64,000 nucleotides of DNA from the NCBI GenBank assembly GCA_028023455.1, contig JAQFVV010006475.1:868001-932000 (forward strand), given 5' to 3'. Position 1 is the first letter of the stretch, and the number at the start of each line of letters is the position of its first letter. The notes under the pieces were generated by a model. It saw nothing but the letters and a program-made list of their open reading frames with translations, did not search any database and was not told where the DNA came from. Below are positions 12,336-23,689 of the stretch, in pieces. Origin of the DNA: Epiperipatus broadwayi. Taxonomy: Eukaryota > Onychophora > Udeonychophora > Euonychophora > Peripatidae. The translations under genes were made by a program, and so were the position numbers.

Positions 12336-12639
12336 ATAACACAAAGAAAATTTTTTACATTTTTTTCATACTATCTTTAAATAGCATGTAATTAATTTTT
12401 TTTTTTATATAAGTTGATCACCTGATTCAATTATGAACAAAAGAAAAATCTTGTACATTGAATCAGTACAAGATTTATTTACATTGATGAGATTAAAAAA
12501 GAAAATCCATTATAGGATACCTACATGCCTTTCTCTTTTCATCCAGAAAAGTACAAAAAAAAAGTTATGTAAATTACCTAGTGCTAATTAATGACATTAT
12601 ATATTGTAACCTTATGACATTTCTAAAGATAATGAACAA

Positions 12640-13906
12640 TAAAAAAAAACATCTTTTTTACAAAAAAATTGTTTCACATTAAAAACAAAATGATAAGGCA
12701 AAACTATAATTTACCTTTCAATCCTCAGACACATTTGTCTTTAGTTTAAACCCTTTTTGGGTATTTTCGGATTAAGGTTTATTTATATTACAGTTTATCA
12801 AACCATATGTGTAAGAAAATGATCTGAGCTAACTGATGAGTGCTAGTTCAGCACAAAATGTGCATCTTGGGGATCATAGATCTTTTTCACATATCTTCGG
12901 TCATATGTTTATGATTACATCCTTCCAATTTGGTGATTATAGTTCCATGTATGATGAATCTCTTCCCATGAGGTAACTGCACACCCACCAGCATATGGTT
13001 GTTTATACATAATTGATCAGAGTCTTTGAGTATGTTGAATAGCAAGGTATTGGCTATTGGGAATCTCATGTTAAAGTTGATGTAATTATCTGGCTCAAGA
13101 TTGAAAATACTCTTGAATTATCGAACAAATTTAAAGCTATTTCTGGCATTTATAATTTAAAATCTTTTAGTTTGCAGGGTTTGAATTTGTACACTTTTAT
13201 TTTAGATTTTATCCATATTCAATGAAATATTCTCGTTTAAGATTTTTATGTTGATAGCTGCAGACCTTTCTATTCAAATGGCAAGTTCGATTTTCCGCTC
13301 ACAAAGTATACGTGTTGGTTAGCTGACAAGAATTTTTGATCTCATTTTTGAGAAGGTCTTTTATATATATATTTTGCCAATCACCAAAATCATGTTTTTC
13401 TTTTTAAGTGTTAATTTGACTCTTTCAAATAGCGAGTTCGAGTTCATGCATTGAGTTGATTATTTACATCATGTGTTACGATTTATATATATATGGTGGA
13501 TTAATAATAATAAAAATTTATTTATTTTTTCCTTTCTTTATGTTTTTGTGATTTTCTCGCTTGCATCTAAATTTGATCATTTTTTTCTTAAATTGTTGTA
13601 ATATGTGTATATTAAACAATAATTAATGAGAGGTTTTTATAATAAAGTTTTACAGTTTAGTTTGGATTATATATTTTATCACACGTTTGTTAAATATTTA
13701 ATTATAAGAACAATTAAATGTTTCTCAACTACAATGCTTGTGAACATTTTCATCTTTTGGATGTATGTTTTATCTGGGCTACATTCTCTTTATACATATA
13801 ACTTGTCTTAATTTTTATGTAAAGAATGTTTTTTTGTGAGTATTAAGGATGAAGTAGCTAGGGTGTTTAATTGTTCTTGGTAGGATGTAAGACCACATCT
13901 TACTTA
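12640..13906. repeat. Dispersed repeat 'A' (uninterrupted copy)
   Basis: Positions about 12930-13480 match 24590-25140, and 13485-13906 match 33965-34396, both in the same orientation. The first 170 bp also match 7640-7860. The right end has the small palindrome GTAAGACCACATCTTAC. It contains no ORF worth calling. Nature unknown: it could be an LTR or a Penelope-type terminal repeat, given the hammerhead-like sequence near its left side. Confidence 0.75.
12819..12877 (+). ncRNA. Hammerhead-ribozyme-like fold, type I, one core substitution
   Basis: Core CTGATGA is at 12833-12839. Stem II is GTGC (12840-12843) with GCAC (12851-12854) around loop TAGTTCA. It is followed by AAAA (12855-12858) where the consensus is GAAA. 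Stem III is a minimal T12859-A12864 pair with loop GTGC. The cleavage triplet is ATC (12864-12866). Stem I has a proximal part TAA/TTG (12830-12832 with 12867-12869), an internal loop, and a perfect distal helix ATGATC/GATCAT (12819-12824 with 12872-12877). A type I fold with a tiny stem III is typical of hammerheads in Penelope-like terminal repeats. The G12-to-A change probably abolishes cleavage. Confidence 0.6.
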
Positions 13907-14049
13907 TCCCTCTAGTAAAAAGGGATTAAAGATACAAACAATATCTTTAATTTCTTATTTCCCTCCTCTATCTTTTAAGAAGTATAATCTAAGATATAGA
14001 CTTGTAGTTCTACTTTTTGTGTGGTTTATTATTTATCATTAGGGATTGT

Positions 14050-14540
14050 TGTGCTTAAATTAATTTAGGCTTCCCTAAAAAAAAATAAAAAATTATAGTC
14101 TGACTTTGATATTTATATCTGATGATAGTGAATTGGGAGATACCTACAATTATATATCTTCATATTATAAAGAGGTAGTCACTCTTCTAGTGCCTGACAA
14201 TCTGACTACCAATGTATATAAATTTTCCTTTGAATAGTTTATACTTTGATTAAGTATATGTGTGTGTTTACAAATACCTGTCCTACTCTTTTTATGAGAG
14301 ACTTAATGGACTTTATCTGTGGTCTTAGTTAATTAGGTGAGTATCCATTATTTTCTTAATGGATTGATTCATTGGGTTATCAGTCCTCTATTGAGATAGT
14401 GATGGTATAGTTCCCTGTTTTGGTTAGGAGCACTTTACCTAAGTTATTTTCAAGATTTTAATTTATTAAGTTTGTTATCAAATAAATTATGTTAAGTTCA
14501 TCATCATTTTTCTTCTTTTTAATCTAATCTAGTTAGTAAA
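14050..14540. repeat. Diverged direct repeat, left copy
   Basis: Shares with 15690-16190, in the same order, the blocks ATCTGACTTT.ATAT, CT.CATATTATAA.GA, TTTATACTTTGATTAAGTAT-like sequence, GTGTGTTTA.AA.TCCTG, and TTATTTTCTTAATGGA-like sequence. Divergence is substantial. The two copies bracket the TIR element at 14583-15663. No coding capacity seen. Confidence 0.6.
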
Positions 14541-14582
14541 AAAAACATATATATATAATTTTTTTTTACTAGAATATATTAG

Positions 14583-15663
14583 AGTTCTAGTATTATGGAC
14601 AAAGACTCCGCTCGATGGCACCGTTATCACACTAAAACTATAAAATATGAACATTCCCAGGCCATTGATTTTAATCATTTTGATGCGAAAATAAAAATCA
14701 AAATTCATGTTTTTTAAATATTTTTTTTTTATTAACATATACAAATTAAATGATAACGATAAATGTAAAATAAAATCAACAAATTACAATTTAATTCACG
14801 TTGTATTTTTTTTTTTTGCTTTATTAGAAAAAACCATTTTCAATCGGATTTTTTTTTTGGGGGGGGGGTTACGCCTTTTTTGTTGTTGTTGTTGTTTAAA
14901 AACTCATAATCGGAATAAAAAGTAAAAGTTCTTAGTCTTCGTTTTACATTTTACTTTTTATGCAGAAACATATTATTGTGTTGCCACTATTTTTTACTTT
15001 CTTAGTCTTCATTTTACACTTTAATTTTTACAGAGAAACAGATATTATTGTGTTATCGCTATTTTTCACTTCAAATAGAATGACAACAAAAATTAAAAGT
15101 TGTTAGGGTTAGGTTTAGGGTTAGATTTAGGGTTAGGGTTCTGTTGTTTGTAAATCACAGAATCGAACAAGATGTGTGATTTTCTGCACCATATTGTTGG
15201 TCTCGTGGAATGTTACGAACAGTACATTACTTGATGCATTACCTAATTCCAACTGCCTTTACACATCTATCTGGACAAGATTTTGCCACTTAAAAAGTTC
15301 AATACAGAATGGTGTAAAGAGTCTGATAATTATTAATTAATAAAATCAGAATATTTCAATACTTTTAAAAAAAAAAAATTAAAAAAAAATCCACATTTCC
15401 ATCAAATTCAAATACACACACTCTCACACCAAGCCGTAATAATTGTATGAAGTGTGCAAATTCGCCAAATTTATTTACTGCAATGTGGCATACATGCTGT
15501 ACTGTGATGAAACATAGTGGCCTGCAATCTATATCACAACAATAAAAGTTGTATTATAGAAAATGCGGGTTCGAACATGTCAGCCGCGGAAATGGCATTT
15601 TTATGTGTTTTAGCATGTAAATGGTGCCATCGAGTGGCGTCTTTGTCCATAATAGTAGAACCC
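14583..15663. mobile_element. TIR element carrying TTAGGG-like tract, copy 1
   Basis: Left end (GTTCTAGTATTATGGACAAA...CTCGATGGCACC) and right end (GGTGCCATCGAGTGGC...CATAATAGTAGAAC) are inverted repeats of roughly 60 bp including AAAC.TA..ATATG-like sequence. The interior contains runs of ACTTTTTA, A/T homopolymers and a telomere-like tract at 15103-15140, and no transposase. A second copy in opposite orientation is at 47527-48731. Non-autonomous DNA element, by structure. Confidence 0.75.
15103..15140. repeat. Interstitial TTAGGG-like tract
   Basis: Six variant telomere-type units (TTAGGG, TTAGGT, TTAGAT and so on) lie inside the TIR element. The matching CCCTAA-type tract at 48205-48252 occupies the same place in the second copy, so the tract belongs to the element and is not a chromosome end. 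Confidence 0.85.
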
Positions 15664-16189
15664 ATGTTGGTTTAGAGTTATAATTTATAACTGGCCCATC
15701 ATCTAGTATTAGGATTTCTTAAATATTTAAGTTAGACCATGTCTTCATGAGTATTTTCCAAAATCTGACTTTAATATATATATATTTGATAATATAAACT
15801 AAGAGTTAGCTATGATTATATTTCTCCATATTATAATGATATATCAACTTTTTTATTATAAATGCAAGTAAGTTTCACTTCTGATAACTTATACATTAGT
15901 TAAAATATAGGTGTGTGTTTAAAAGTCCTGCTCTTTTAATTTGAGGCTTAGTGAACTTTATTTTGGTAATAATTAAATGGAGGAGTTGTCATTATTTTCT
16001 AAATGGAACAATTCATTGGATAATCAATCTTTGGTTATGATAGTTATGGTATGGTTCATTATTTTATTTAGAAATAATTTTAAAAATTATTTTTAAAATC
16101 TAGTTTTATAAGCATATTATTAAACAAAAGTTGTATTAGGTGCTTTATTCCTTTTTAACTTTTTCTAACTTATATAGTTGTTAATATTC

Positions 16190-17000
16190 CTAATTAAGAT
16201 TGTTATATGGTAATTAAATTAGTACTATTTATATAGAATTTCCTATTTTTTGGGATTAAAATGAAAAAAGAATTTATTATGTTTTTCTATGATAGGGCTT
16301 CAACACTTTTGCGTTATAAGTCCCTCTGATTCCATTTCCATTATTCAGCAGTAAGCATTTGGGCTGGCACACCTCATATATGTTAGAGAGTTTATGGAAC
16401 ATGAATAATTTTTGATTACTAATGTGGGGTTTTGATGAACATTTTATCTTCAATTTTGAATTAGTAATTTGGTTTCTTTTTATTCCTGCCTCATTTTTTG
16501 TTCAATTTTATGTGGTATGTGTTCATTCGATGTTTTTTTTGATCAATGGGTGATTCAACGAGCATAGGCATGGGTTTTTGAAAAAGAATTGGGATGTGTT
16601 GGGTTTGTTTTTCTTTTATGTAAACCCTGCTGTTTACTTTTCCTAAAGTATAAGATGAAATATCTTAACTATTTATAATTACAATATACTTTGAAAATTC
16701 TGACATTATGGACATGACTATAAGCTTAACATATTTAAAATGCAACAAATTTAATCAAAATACATATATATATATATAAATGAATACATAAAGCAATAGA
16801 GGGCCTAAATTGATACTTCAAGCAATCTCCTCTGTAACCAGACAACCTGCATAGTGAGGTTAATGGACCTAAATTGATACTTCAATCTCTGCTGTAACCA
16901 GATAACCTGCACAGGAAGTTTAGGTAAATAGTATTTACTACTACAAATTGTCTTTTGAGTTTGACAGTATATTTGTGAAATAAGTTCCTTATTAAACCAA
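16190..17000. other. AT-rich DNA with a short tandem duplication
   Basis: At 16797-16922 a unit of about 60 bp (CCTAAATTGATACTTCAA...CTGTAACCAGA.AACCTGCA) occurs twice in tandem. Nothing else recognised in this stretch. Confidence 0.55.
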
Positions 17001-17559
17001 AATGAATGCCCATAGAGTCAACAGCACACTCTGTCTTTGGATTGCATATAAAGATTATATTTTTATATCAGATAAAATGACTTTCCTCTTCACTAATACA
17101 TAATCAAGATTTATTTGCAATTTGTACCATCATCTTATGGCAATGATTATGCCAGTATTTAGTAGTCATTGGGATATCTGTTTTTCCTGTTCTTATCATT
17201 ATCTTCACCATCATTACTAACACAAAACGATGGATCAAACTTTTTCATTTTACTCACTGATTAAGCTTTTTAGCCCTAATAGTCTCTTTCATTATAGAGA
17301 ACTTTGGAATATATTAAATTAACCTATACTAATTAAACATTGTCACTTCATTTAGATTTTTTCCAGCTTTATTATAACTGATAATTTTCCTCTCTATGAC
17401 TAGCATGACATGGGTGTATTCCATTCTGGAAGCTGTCAAGTAATTGAGGAAAGCATCCCTAAGAAAGGTTTCAAACTTCTCCTAATATAAATATCTCCGC
17501 AGTGGTAGGTTTTCAGACATTCATCAAATTTGTCTGTTACTGGTACTTCTGTCTTCAGA

Positions 17560-18147
17560 TCTACCATAACACTTTTAACATTCTGACTTTTAGTTTTTAT
17601 AGGCTCGTCTTTCTATACTTATGATTATCTTTAGGTTCTTTTTGATTTAGTTCCATTTTAAGTTTGGAGTTACCATATGTTTGTTACATTTCTATGAACT
17701 TGGTATTTAGTTTGCTTTCAATTTTCTTTTCAACTTCCTCAAATCTTTGTTCACAGTTACAATCCTTTTCATCAGTAACTTTCTTTAATTGTGGCAATTT
17801 AATACCGATGTCTGCTTTTAATTAAATTTTCATACTTACCATCTTTTCAGATAAAACATTTATTTTATTTGATGACATTTGCTGCATCAGCACCCTTAAT
17901 TTATTAAGCAAGATATCGTTTGTGTTTGTTTTCTTTTCTCCTTGTATCTCTGGAATTATTATTTCTGATGATTGGATGTTTTCTGATATAGTTCCTTCAG
18001 ATATATCAATGTTTGTTCTGCTTTTAGATTTTCTAGAAGAGAACTCTCTATTTTGCTACCATCTATATCATCTTGTACTTCATTTTCATTTTCCCCTTTG
18101 TTAGTACTTTCAGACTGTATCATTTTTATTTTACTCCTAGTGATCAT
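17560..18147 (-). pseudogene. Gypsy gag-like N-terminal coiled-coil relic
   Basis: The frame from 18147 begins MITRSKIKMIQSES and runs 62 residues. After a frameshift the minus strand continues with NTNDILLNKLRVLMQQMSS, LPQLKKVTDEKDCNCEQRF and EEVEKKIESKL, a charged coiled-coil-like stretch. The start and character resemble the gag at 3446, suggesting a related retroelement. The region 17000-17560 to the left may be more of the same but shows only scattered open frames. Function cannot be read from this remnant. Confidence 0.45.
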
Positions 18148-19019
18148 CTACCTTATCCTTGAGTTTATATTATTCTTTACTTTTTTGTTTTAAATTAATT
18201 TACTATGCTTTTGTCTTAGATATTAACCTTTATTTATATTAATCTATACTAAGGAACATTGTGGGAAGACCTATCATCACTATATTCATAAAAAAAATAG
18301 TGTTTTAACTAAGCTGTTATTTCACTTGACTTTTCATTTTTAATACTTTTATATCTTACATGCTATTTTATGCAATTTTAATTGTTGATCATTTTTCATT
18401 ACCCAAGTTCAATTTATCACATTGAAAAAAAATTGTAACGGAAGATGTTTAGATTTTATTATTTTTATCATTGAGATTATCGAATTGTAATATCAATGTA
18501 AGATTCACTGCCCTGAGGCTGGATGCACCATACGTAATGAAACAGACCCTGGCCTTTTATAACAATAGACTTGAGAGATGATCAGAGTGGATGAGAAAGT
18601 ATTTAGGATTCCTAAACTTCTAGATTTGTATTTACACCGATCTCATTCCTAGGAGATGACATATTAGCATACAAACATACATAAAAAAATCTATGTATAT
18701 ACTTATCTCTTTTCTCTATCCTTAACTTCCATTTATCCCAGAATTCGAGTTTAGGGAGACTATGCATAATATTCTACTTTAGGGAATATCATATTTTCTT
18801 TATTGTGCGAGCATGTTATAAAATAATAAATGAATAAAGAAAAAAAAGCAAAGGACAGTCTTTAATTCAAAATCATATATTTAACAAATTTATTCAAAAT
18901 TAGTTTGTTTTCTATTCCCTCGTGTCAGCCGTTTGATGGCGTTGATGCTAATCAAAAATACATACATATTACGATTCCGGACTGGGCCTGTGATTCTATA
19001 TAAATATCGGCTTTAGTTT

Positions 19020-19906
19020 TTGTAATCGGAAATTATAGGAATTAATAGTAAATAATATTACTATTTAAAAAACAAAATTTAGAAGTTCACATTAAATTTT
19101 AAAATGATACCCGAATAATTGACGTTTTTTGGACAGTAATTAATTCTGAAATGGGGTGTTTTTGTTTGTGTGTATTTGTAAAAAGTTATGGTATTTTTTA
19201 ATCGAAAATCATAGGCAATTATATATTTTTCAATTTATACAAAATTTCTACATTCATGCTAAATTTATAAATGATACTAATTTGTTTTTGTTTTTTTGGA
19301 CAGTAATTAATCAGAAAATGGGTTCTTTTGTTAGTGTGTATAGTTAAAAACTACTGTTATTTAAATACTACATTTCAAAATGATACCCCACTATTTTGCA
19401 TTATTTATTTTTTTTTGGACAGTAATAAATCAGAAAGTGGATTGTTTTTGTTAGTGCGTAAATATCAAAAGTAATATTATTTAAATACTAAATTTAAAAA
19501 TGATACCTGAATAACTTTTTTTTTTTATATTGACAGTAATTAATCAGAAAAGGTGGGTTTTATTTTGTTTGTGTGTATATATATAAAGTTACGATCTTTT
19601 TTTGAATAGTAAATAATACACAATTCTGTCTTATTCAATTTACCCACAACATTTAAAAAATTCACATTAAATTTTCAAATGATACCCAACTAATTTGCTT
19701 TTTTTTTGATTGGAGGGGGGGGGGCAGTAATTATCAGAAAGTGGGTTTTTTTTGTTAGTGTGTATATCTAAAAAGGACCGTCATTGAAACACTCAATTGA
19801 AAAATGATACCCGACTAATTTGTTGTTGTTGTTTTTTTGGACAGTAATGAATCAGAAAGTGGGTTCTTTTTGTTACTGTGTCTATATAGAAAGGTACCGT
19901 TATTTA
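19020..19906. repeat. Tandem array, left part
   Basis: Units contain ACAGTAATTAATCAGAAAGTGGG, a GTTAGTGTGTATAT segment, TTATTTAAATACTAAATT and ATGATACCCGACTAATTTG. The marker ACAGTAAT recurs at about 19132, 19301, 19420, 19535, 19724 and 19840, a spacing of roughly 115-190 bp. The array resumes at 22860 on the far side of the LINE. Confidence 0.8.
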
Positions 19907-20034
19907 AATCATCATCATCATCAACCATTATCAATCCACTGCAGGATGAAGGTCTCTCCAAGTTTAATCCATCTTTTCCTATCTTTAGCTTCTCTTCTCC
20001 ACATCACCCCTGCACACTTTCTTATTTCATCCAC

Positions 20035-21441
20035 TCATCTCACATGTGGTCTCTTTCTGGGTCTTTTACAATCTCTTGGAATCCAGTTTAAAATTTCAAT
20101 TGTCCATCTATTATCATATCTTCTAACAATATGTCCAGCCCAACTCCACTTCAGTCTTTTAATTTTTTCAATGAGGTCAGTAACACCTGTTTGTTCTCTT
20201 AACCATACATTGCGTTTTCGATCCCTTCTTGTTATTTCCAACATGCATCTCTCCATACTTCTTTGAGTGGTCTGAAGTCTCTGTATTGCTCTTCTATTAA
20301 GTGTCCTAGTCTCAGATCCATAAGTAAGAACTGGCAAAACACATTTATTAAAAACCTTCCTTTTCAAACACATAGGCATATTTCCTTTTAGTATCAAGTT
20401 ATTTCTACCAAAAGCACTCCAACCAAGTTTAATTCTATGATTAATTTCATCCATTATATTTCCATCTGTATTAATAATCTGACCAAGGTATTTGTAACTG
20501 TTAACTTCTTCTAACTCATCATAATCAATCTTTATTTTCATATTTTGAGAAAATCTATTAAATATTACTTTAGTCTTTTTAACATTTATTTCTAGTCCTA
20601 CTTTCATCTGATAATTCCTGCAACATTTCCTGTAGCTCTAAAGCATTATTTGCAAAAAACAACTACATCATCTGCAAAATCTAAATGACTTAAATAATCT
20701 CCATTTACCTTCACTCCTTTAGCTTCCCATTTTAATCCACAAAATACTTGCAGCACTGCTGTAAAAAGTTTTGGAGATATGGAGTCACCCTGTCTTACAC
20801 TCTTTTCAATGTTGATTTTCCTACTGTCATTATGTAATCTAATTGTTGCTGTTGCATTTTTATAAATATTCTTCAAAATTTGACAATATCTTGGATCTAC
20901 ACCTTGATGATCCAATGTTTTAATCACTGACGAAATGTTTATAGAATCAAATGCCTTTTCATAGTCTACAAATCCTAAGCATAATGGTAACTCATATTCA
21001 TTTGTCCTTTCTATAATTTCTCTCAATACCTGGATATGAACTACTGTACTAAAACCATTTTTAAATCCAGCTTGTTCTCTTGGTTGGTGGAAATCCAGTG
21101 TTTTCTGTAGACGAGTTGTAATTATCTTAGTAAAATTTTTGTATAAAACTGATAAAAGACTGATAGGTCTGTAATTTCTAATATCTTCTTTATCACCTTT
21201 TTTAAATACTAATATTAATACTGCATTCTTCCAATCATCTGGTACATCTTTATCATTTAGACATTTGGTATATAACTTTGCTAAAAAAATTTTTTATTTC
21301 TTCACCTGCTTCTTTTAATATATCAATTACAATTCCATCATTATCTGGAGCCTTCCCTTTCTTCATAAATTTAATTGCATGTCTCACTTCCTCATTCAAA
21401 ATTCTGGGCAATTCAGAAGATATAATATGTATAGGAGGCAC
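20035..21441 (-). pseudogene. RTE LINE reverse transcriptase
   Basis: Three pieces in order. 21441-21253 has EVRHAIKFMKKGKAPDNDG, the RT entry motif. About 21200-20646 has NYRPISLLSV, motif A FVDYEKAFDSI, RQGDSISPKLF and motif C FADDVVVF. 20607-20035 has LGQIINTDG, TYGSETRTLN, RRDRKRN and LKWSWAGHIVRR, the usual RTE C-terminus. Catalytic Asp residues are present in A (D of FVDY) and C (ADD). Frameshifts near 21250, 21030 and 20640 break it. It would perform target-primed reverse transcription together with the upstream endonuclease. Confidence 0.9.
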
Positions 21442-21488
21442 TTGTTCTTTATTACTATATAATTCTTGATAGAAGTCTTCTATACATT

Positions 21489-21743
21489 TTATGATGTCAT
21501 CTCTCTTTTTAGTAATAATGCCATCTTTTTTTTTATTGCAGATATAATTTTCCTACCAATACCAAAATGTTGTTTTACACTCTTTAGACTTTTATTCTCT
21601 TCTACAGCTTTCCTTGCTAGTTCACAATTATACTGTCTTATATCATTTTCAATTCTTTTCCGCACCATTTTACAAAATTCGAGATATTCAATCCTTTTTA
21701 ATGGATCATTGTTGTATATCCTCATATTTTTTCTTTTCTTCAT
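21489..21743 (-). pseudogene. RTE LINE linker between endonuclease and RT
   Basis: An 84-residue basic, helix-like frame (KKRKNMRIYNNDPLKRIEY ... CELARKAVEENKSLKSV) lies exactly between the endonuclease and RT pieces on the same strand. RTE proteins have a Lys/Arg-rich linker of this kind here. No catalytic motif. Confidence 0.65.
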
Positions 21744-21999
21744 AAATTCTCTAGTCTCAGTAGAATTTTATTGGTCAATTGCTGTTTTTTTCTACCAGCT
21801 ACCTTTGTTGCAGTTTTTAAAAGTGTATCGCTTATTTACCTAGTAATATCATTCAAATCTGAATCATGTTCAAAATCTATTAATACTTAAAACCGATTTG
21901 TAAGTTCTAATTTAAATTCATTAGAATGTTTCTGAAGATTAGGAATATTAACTGCAAATATTGTTTTTCTTAATAATTTTTGTCTCTCTAGTTTTGCAT

Positions 22000-22736
22000 C
22001 AACATGTATCTTACATCTTACTAATCGATGATCACTTCCTGTGTTAAATTTATTAAGAACCTTGCAATCTTGAAAATGTATTTTCGGTTAGTCAAAATGT
22101 AATCCAATTCTGCCATACCTTCATGTGGATGCTTCCATGTCCATTTCCTTTTAACATTTTTCTCAAAAAAAGAATTCATAATATAAAGTGTTTTTTTTCT
22201 GCAAACTCCACAAGTCTATGCCCTCTTTTATTTCTATTACCATAACCAAAATTACCTACAGCATTTTCATCTTTCATTTGTTTACCAATTCTAGCATTAA
22301 AGTCTCCCATAACAATTTTAAAATGTTGTTTACTCTGATCAAAAGCCTTTTGTACATCCATATAAAAATCTTCTATAACTTCATCACTATGAGAACTTGT
22401 TGGGGCATAAACCTGAATTATCTGCATTTGATATCTGCTATTAAGTTGTAAAACTAATCTTGCCATTCTGTCTGATACACCATCAATCTCCACAATGTTA
22501 TTCTTCCATTTTTTATTTATAATGAATCCTACTCCACTTGTATTTTCAATATTTGTGCTTTTATAGTAGAGTATATGTCCACTTTTTAAATCAATTGTTT
22601 TTTCACCTTTTCTTCTAACTTCGCAAAGTCCATTAATGTCCCATTTAATATAAGATAGTTCTTCTAATTCTTGCAATCTTCCTTCGCTTGAAAGTGATCT
22701 GCAGTTGTAAGTACCTAAATAAAAAGTTGTCATCAA
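22000..22736 (-). pseudogene. RTE LINE apurinic-type endonuclease
   Basis: The frame reads LGTYNCRSLS, then CEVRRKGE (catalytic Glu), VYAPTSS, MGDFNARIG (catalytic Asp and Asn) and GNRNKRGHRLVEFA. This is the endonuclease/exonuclease/phosphatase fold that nicks target DNA in RTE-type LINEs. The 186-residue open frame ends at 22176. Beyond it the minus strand continues in other frames with MAELDYILTNRKYI and ends near TQEVIIDH-like sequence, the usual end of this domain. The start at 22736 gives MMTTFYLG, close to where the domain should begin. Confidence 0.9.
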
Positions 22737-22859
22737 ATGGCAGCCTTAGTCCGCAATCAGGGGATTATTAGCACCCTCCGCCTTCAGCAACCAACCATTG
22801 CCTTGGTTGGTGACTTTACAGCCTCCTGGGAATAAGGGCAATGATTTATTTTTGTCTGT

Positions 22860-23190
22860 CATGATTGTATATATTGCATTTTTTGGGACAGTAATTCATC
22901 AGAAAGTGGGTTCTTTTTGTAAATATTGTGTAGATATAAAAAGTACCATAAGTCAAAGACTGCATTTAAAAATCAAACCAGACTAATTTGCTTTCTTTTT
23001 TTTTGGGCAGTAATTAATCAGAAACTGAGTTGTTTTTGTTAGTGGGTAGATATAAAAACTAATCTTATTTAAATAATAAATTAAAAATAATACCCGACTA
23101 ATTTTCTTTTTTTTTTGTACAAGTAATTAATAATAATCAGATACTGGGTTGTTTTTGTTTGCACATATATATAAAAAGTAACTTGTCATG
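22860..23190. repeat. Tandem array, right part
   Basis: Continuation of the array at 19020-19906. The ACAGTAATTCATCAGAAAGTGGG marker is at 22888, with diverged versions at 23006 and 23119, again with the GTTTTTGTTAG and TATATAAAAAGTA segments. Its presence on this side shows that the LINE inserted within a pre-existing array. Confidence 0.8.
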
Positions 23191-23689
23191 GACGAATTCT
23201 CATGAAGACGTTACTTTTCGCGTGATCCTCGAAATACTGCCGTGCTGCACCTTTAAAAGCAATTTTTGAGGGTTACACATTCATAATGGAACCTTCACGA
23301 CATTGTTAATAAAATTACAATGTAACAATAGGTTAGAGCACTTGAAAAAAATTTTTAAATAATTACGACAGGCTAAAATCCACACACTCTCACACCAAAG
23401 TATAGAGAAAATAGACATTCTAGCATTACGATAAAGTTAATAACACAATCAAGTACGGCAGCCATTAAAGACATTTGTTTGTGCTTTTAGCATACAAAAA
23501 AGCCATGACTGGCTAGCCGACAGTGACTCTTTCTATGTTTTATCATAGAAACAAGCTTCTTAAATTGGCTGAGGTCGCCGTGAGGATTCTTTGTGTTTTA
23601 TCATAGAAAGAAACGTCTTGGGTTGGGTGTAGGCCACTGAAATGGTGTATTTCTAGGAATTGACCTAGAAATTGAAAACAACCCAAAAT

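Larger units (their letters stand above)
19907..22850 (-). mobile_element. RTE-type LINE, near full length, frameshifted
   Basis: On the minus strand an apurinic-type endonuclease (22736 down to about 22000) precedes a reverse transcriptase (about 21450 to 20035), and the 3' end is a short (TGATGA)-type tail at 19907-19925, typical of RTE elements. Length about 2.9 kb is close to full. It lies inside the tandem array, which continues on both sides. The 5' boundary near 22850 is approximate. Confidence 0.85.
18915..23680. mobile_element. Large TIR element with tandem-repeat core, interrupted by a LINE
   Basis: The left end is CCTCGTGTCAGCCGTTTGATGG at 18919, followed by GATGCTAATC. On the right, 23455-23673 contains TTTTAGCATA, two CTTTCTATGTTTTATCATAGAAA-like palindromes, CTTGGGTTGGGTGTAGGCC and TATTTCTAGGAATTGACCTAGA. 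This order matches the reverse complement of the left end of the element at 58153. The very last bases appear lost. The core is a tandem array (19020-19906 and 22860-23190) into which an RTE-type LINE inserted. No transposase ORF. Confidence 0.65.

Noticed and set aside
15103-15140. TTAGGG-like tract as evidence of a chromosome end or fusion
   Set aside because: The same tract occurs at the mirrored position of another copy of the same TIR element, so it is element cargo.
19820-20266. 148-codon plus-strand frame
   Set aside because: Antisense to the RTE reverse transcriptase C-terminus.
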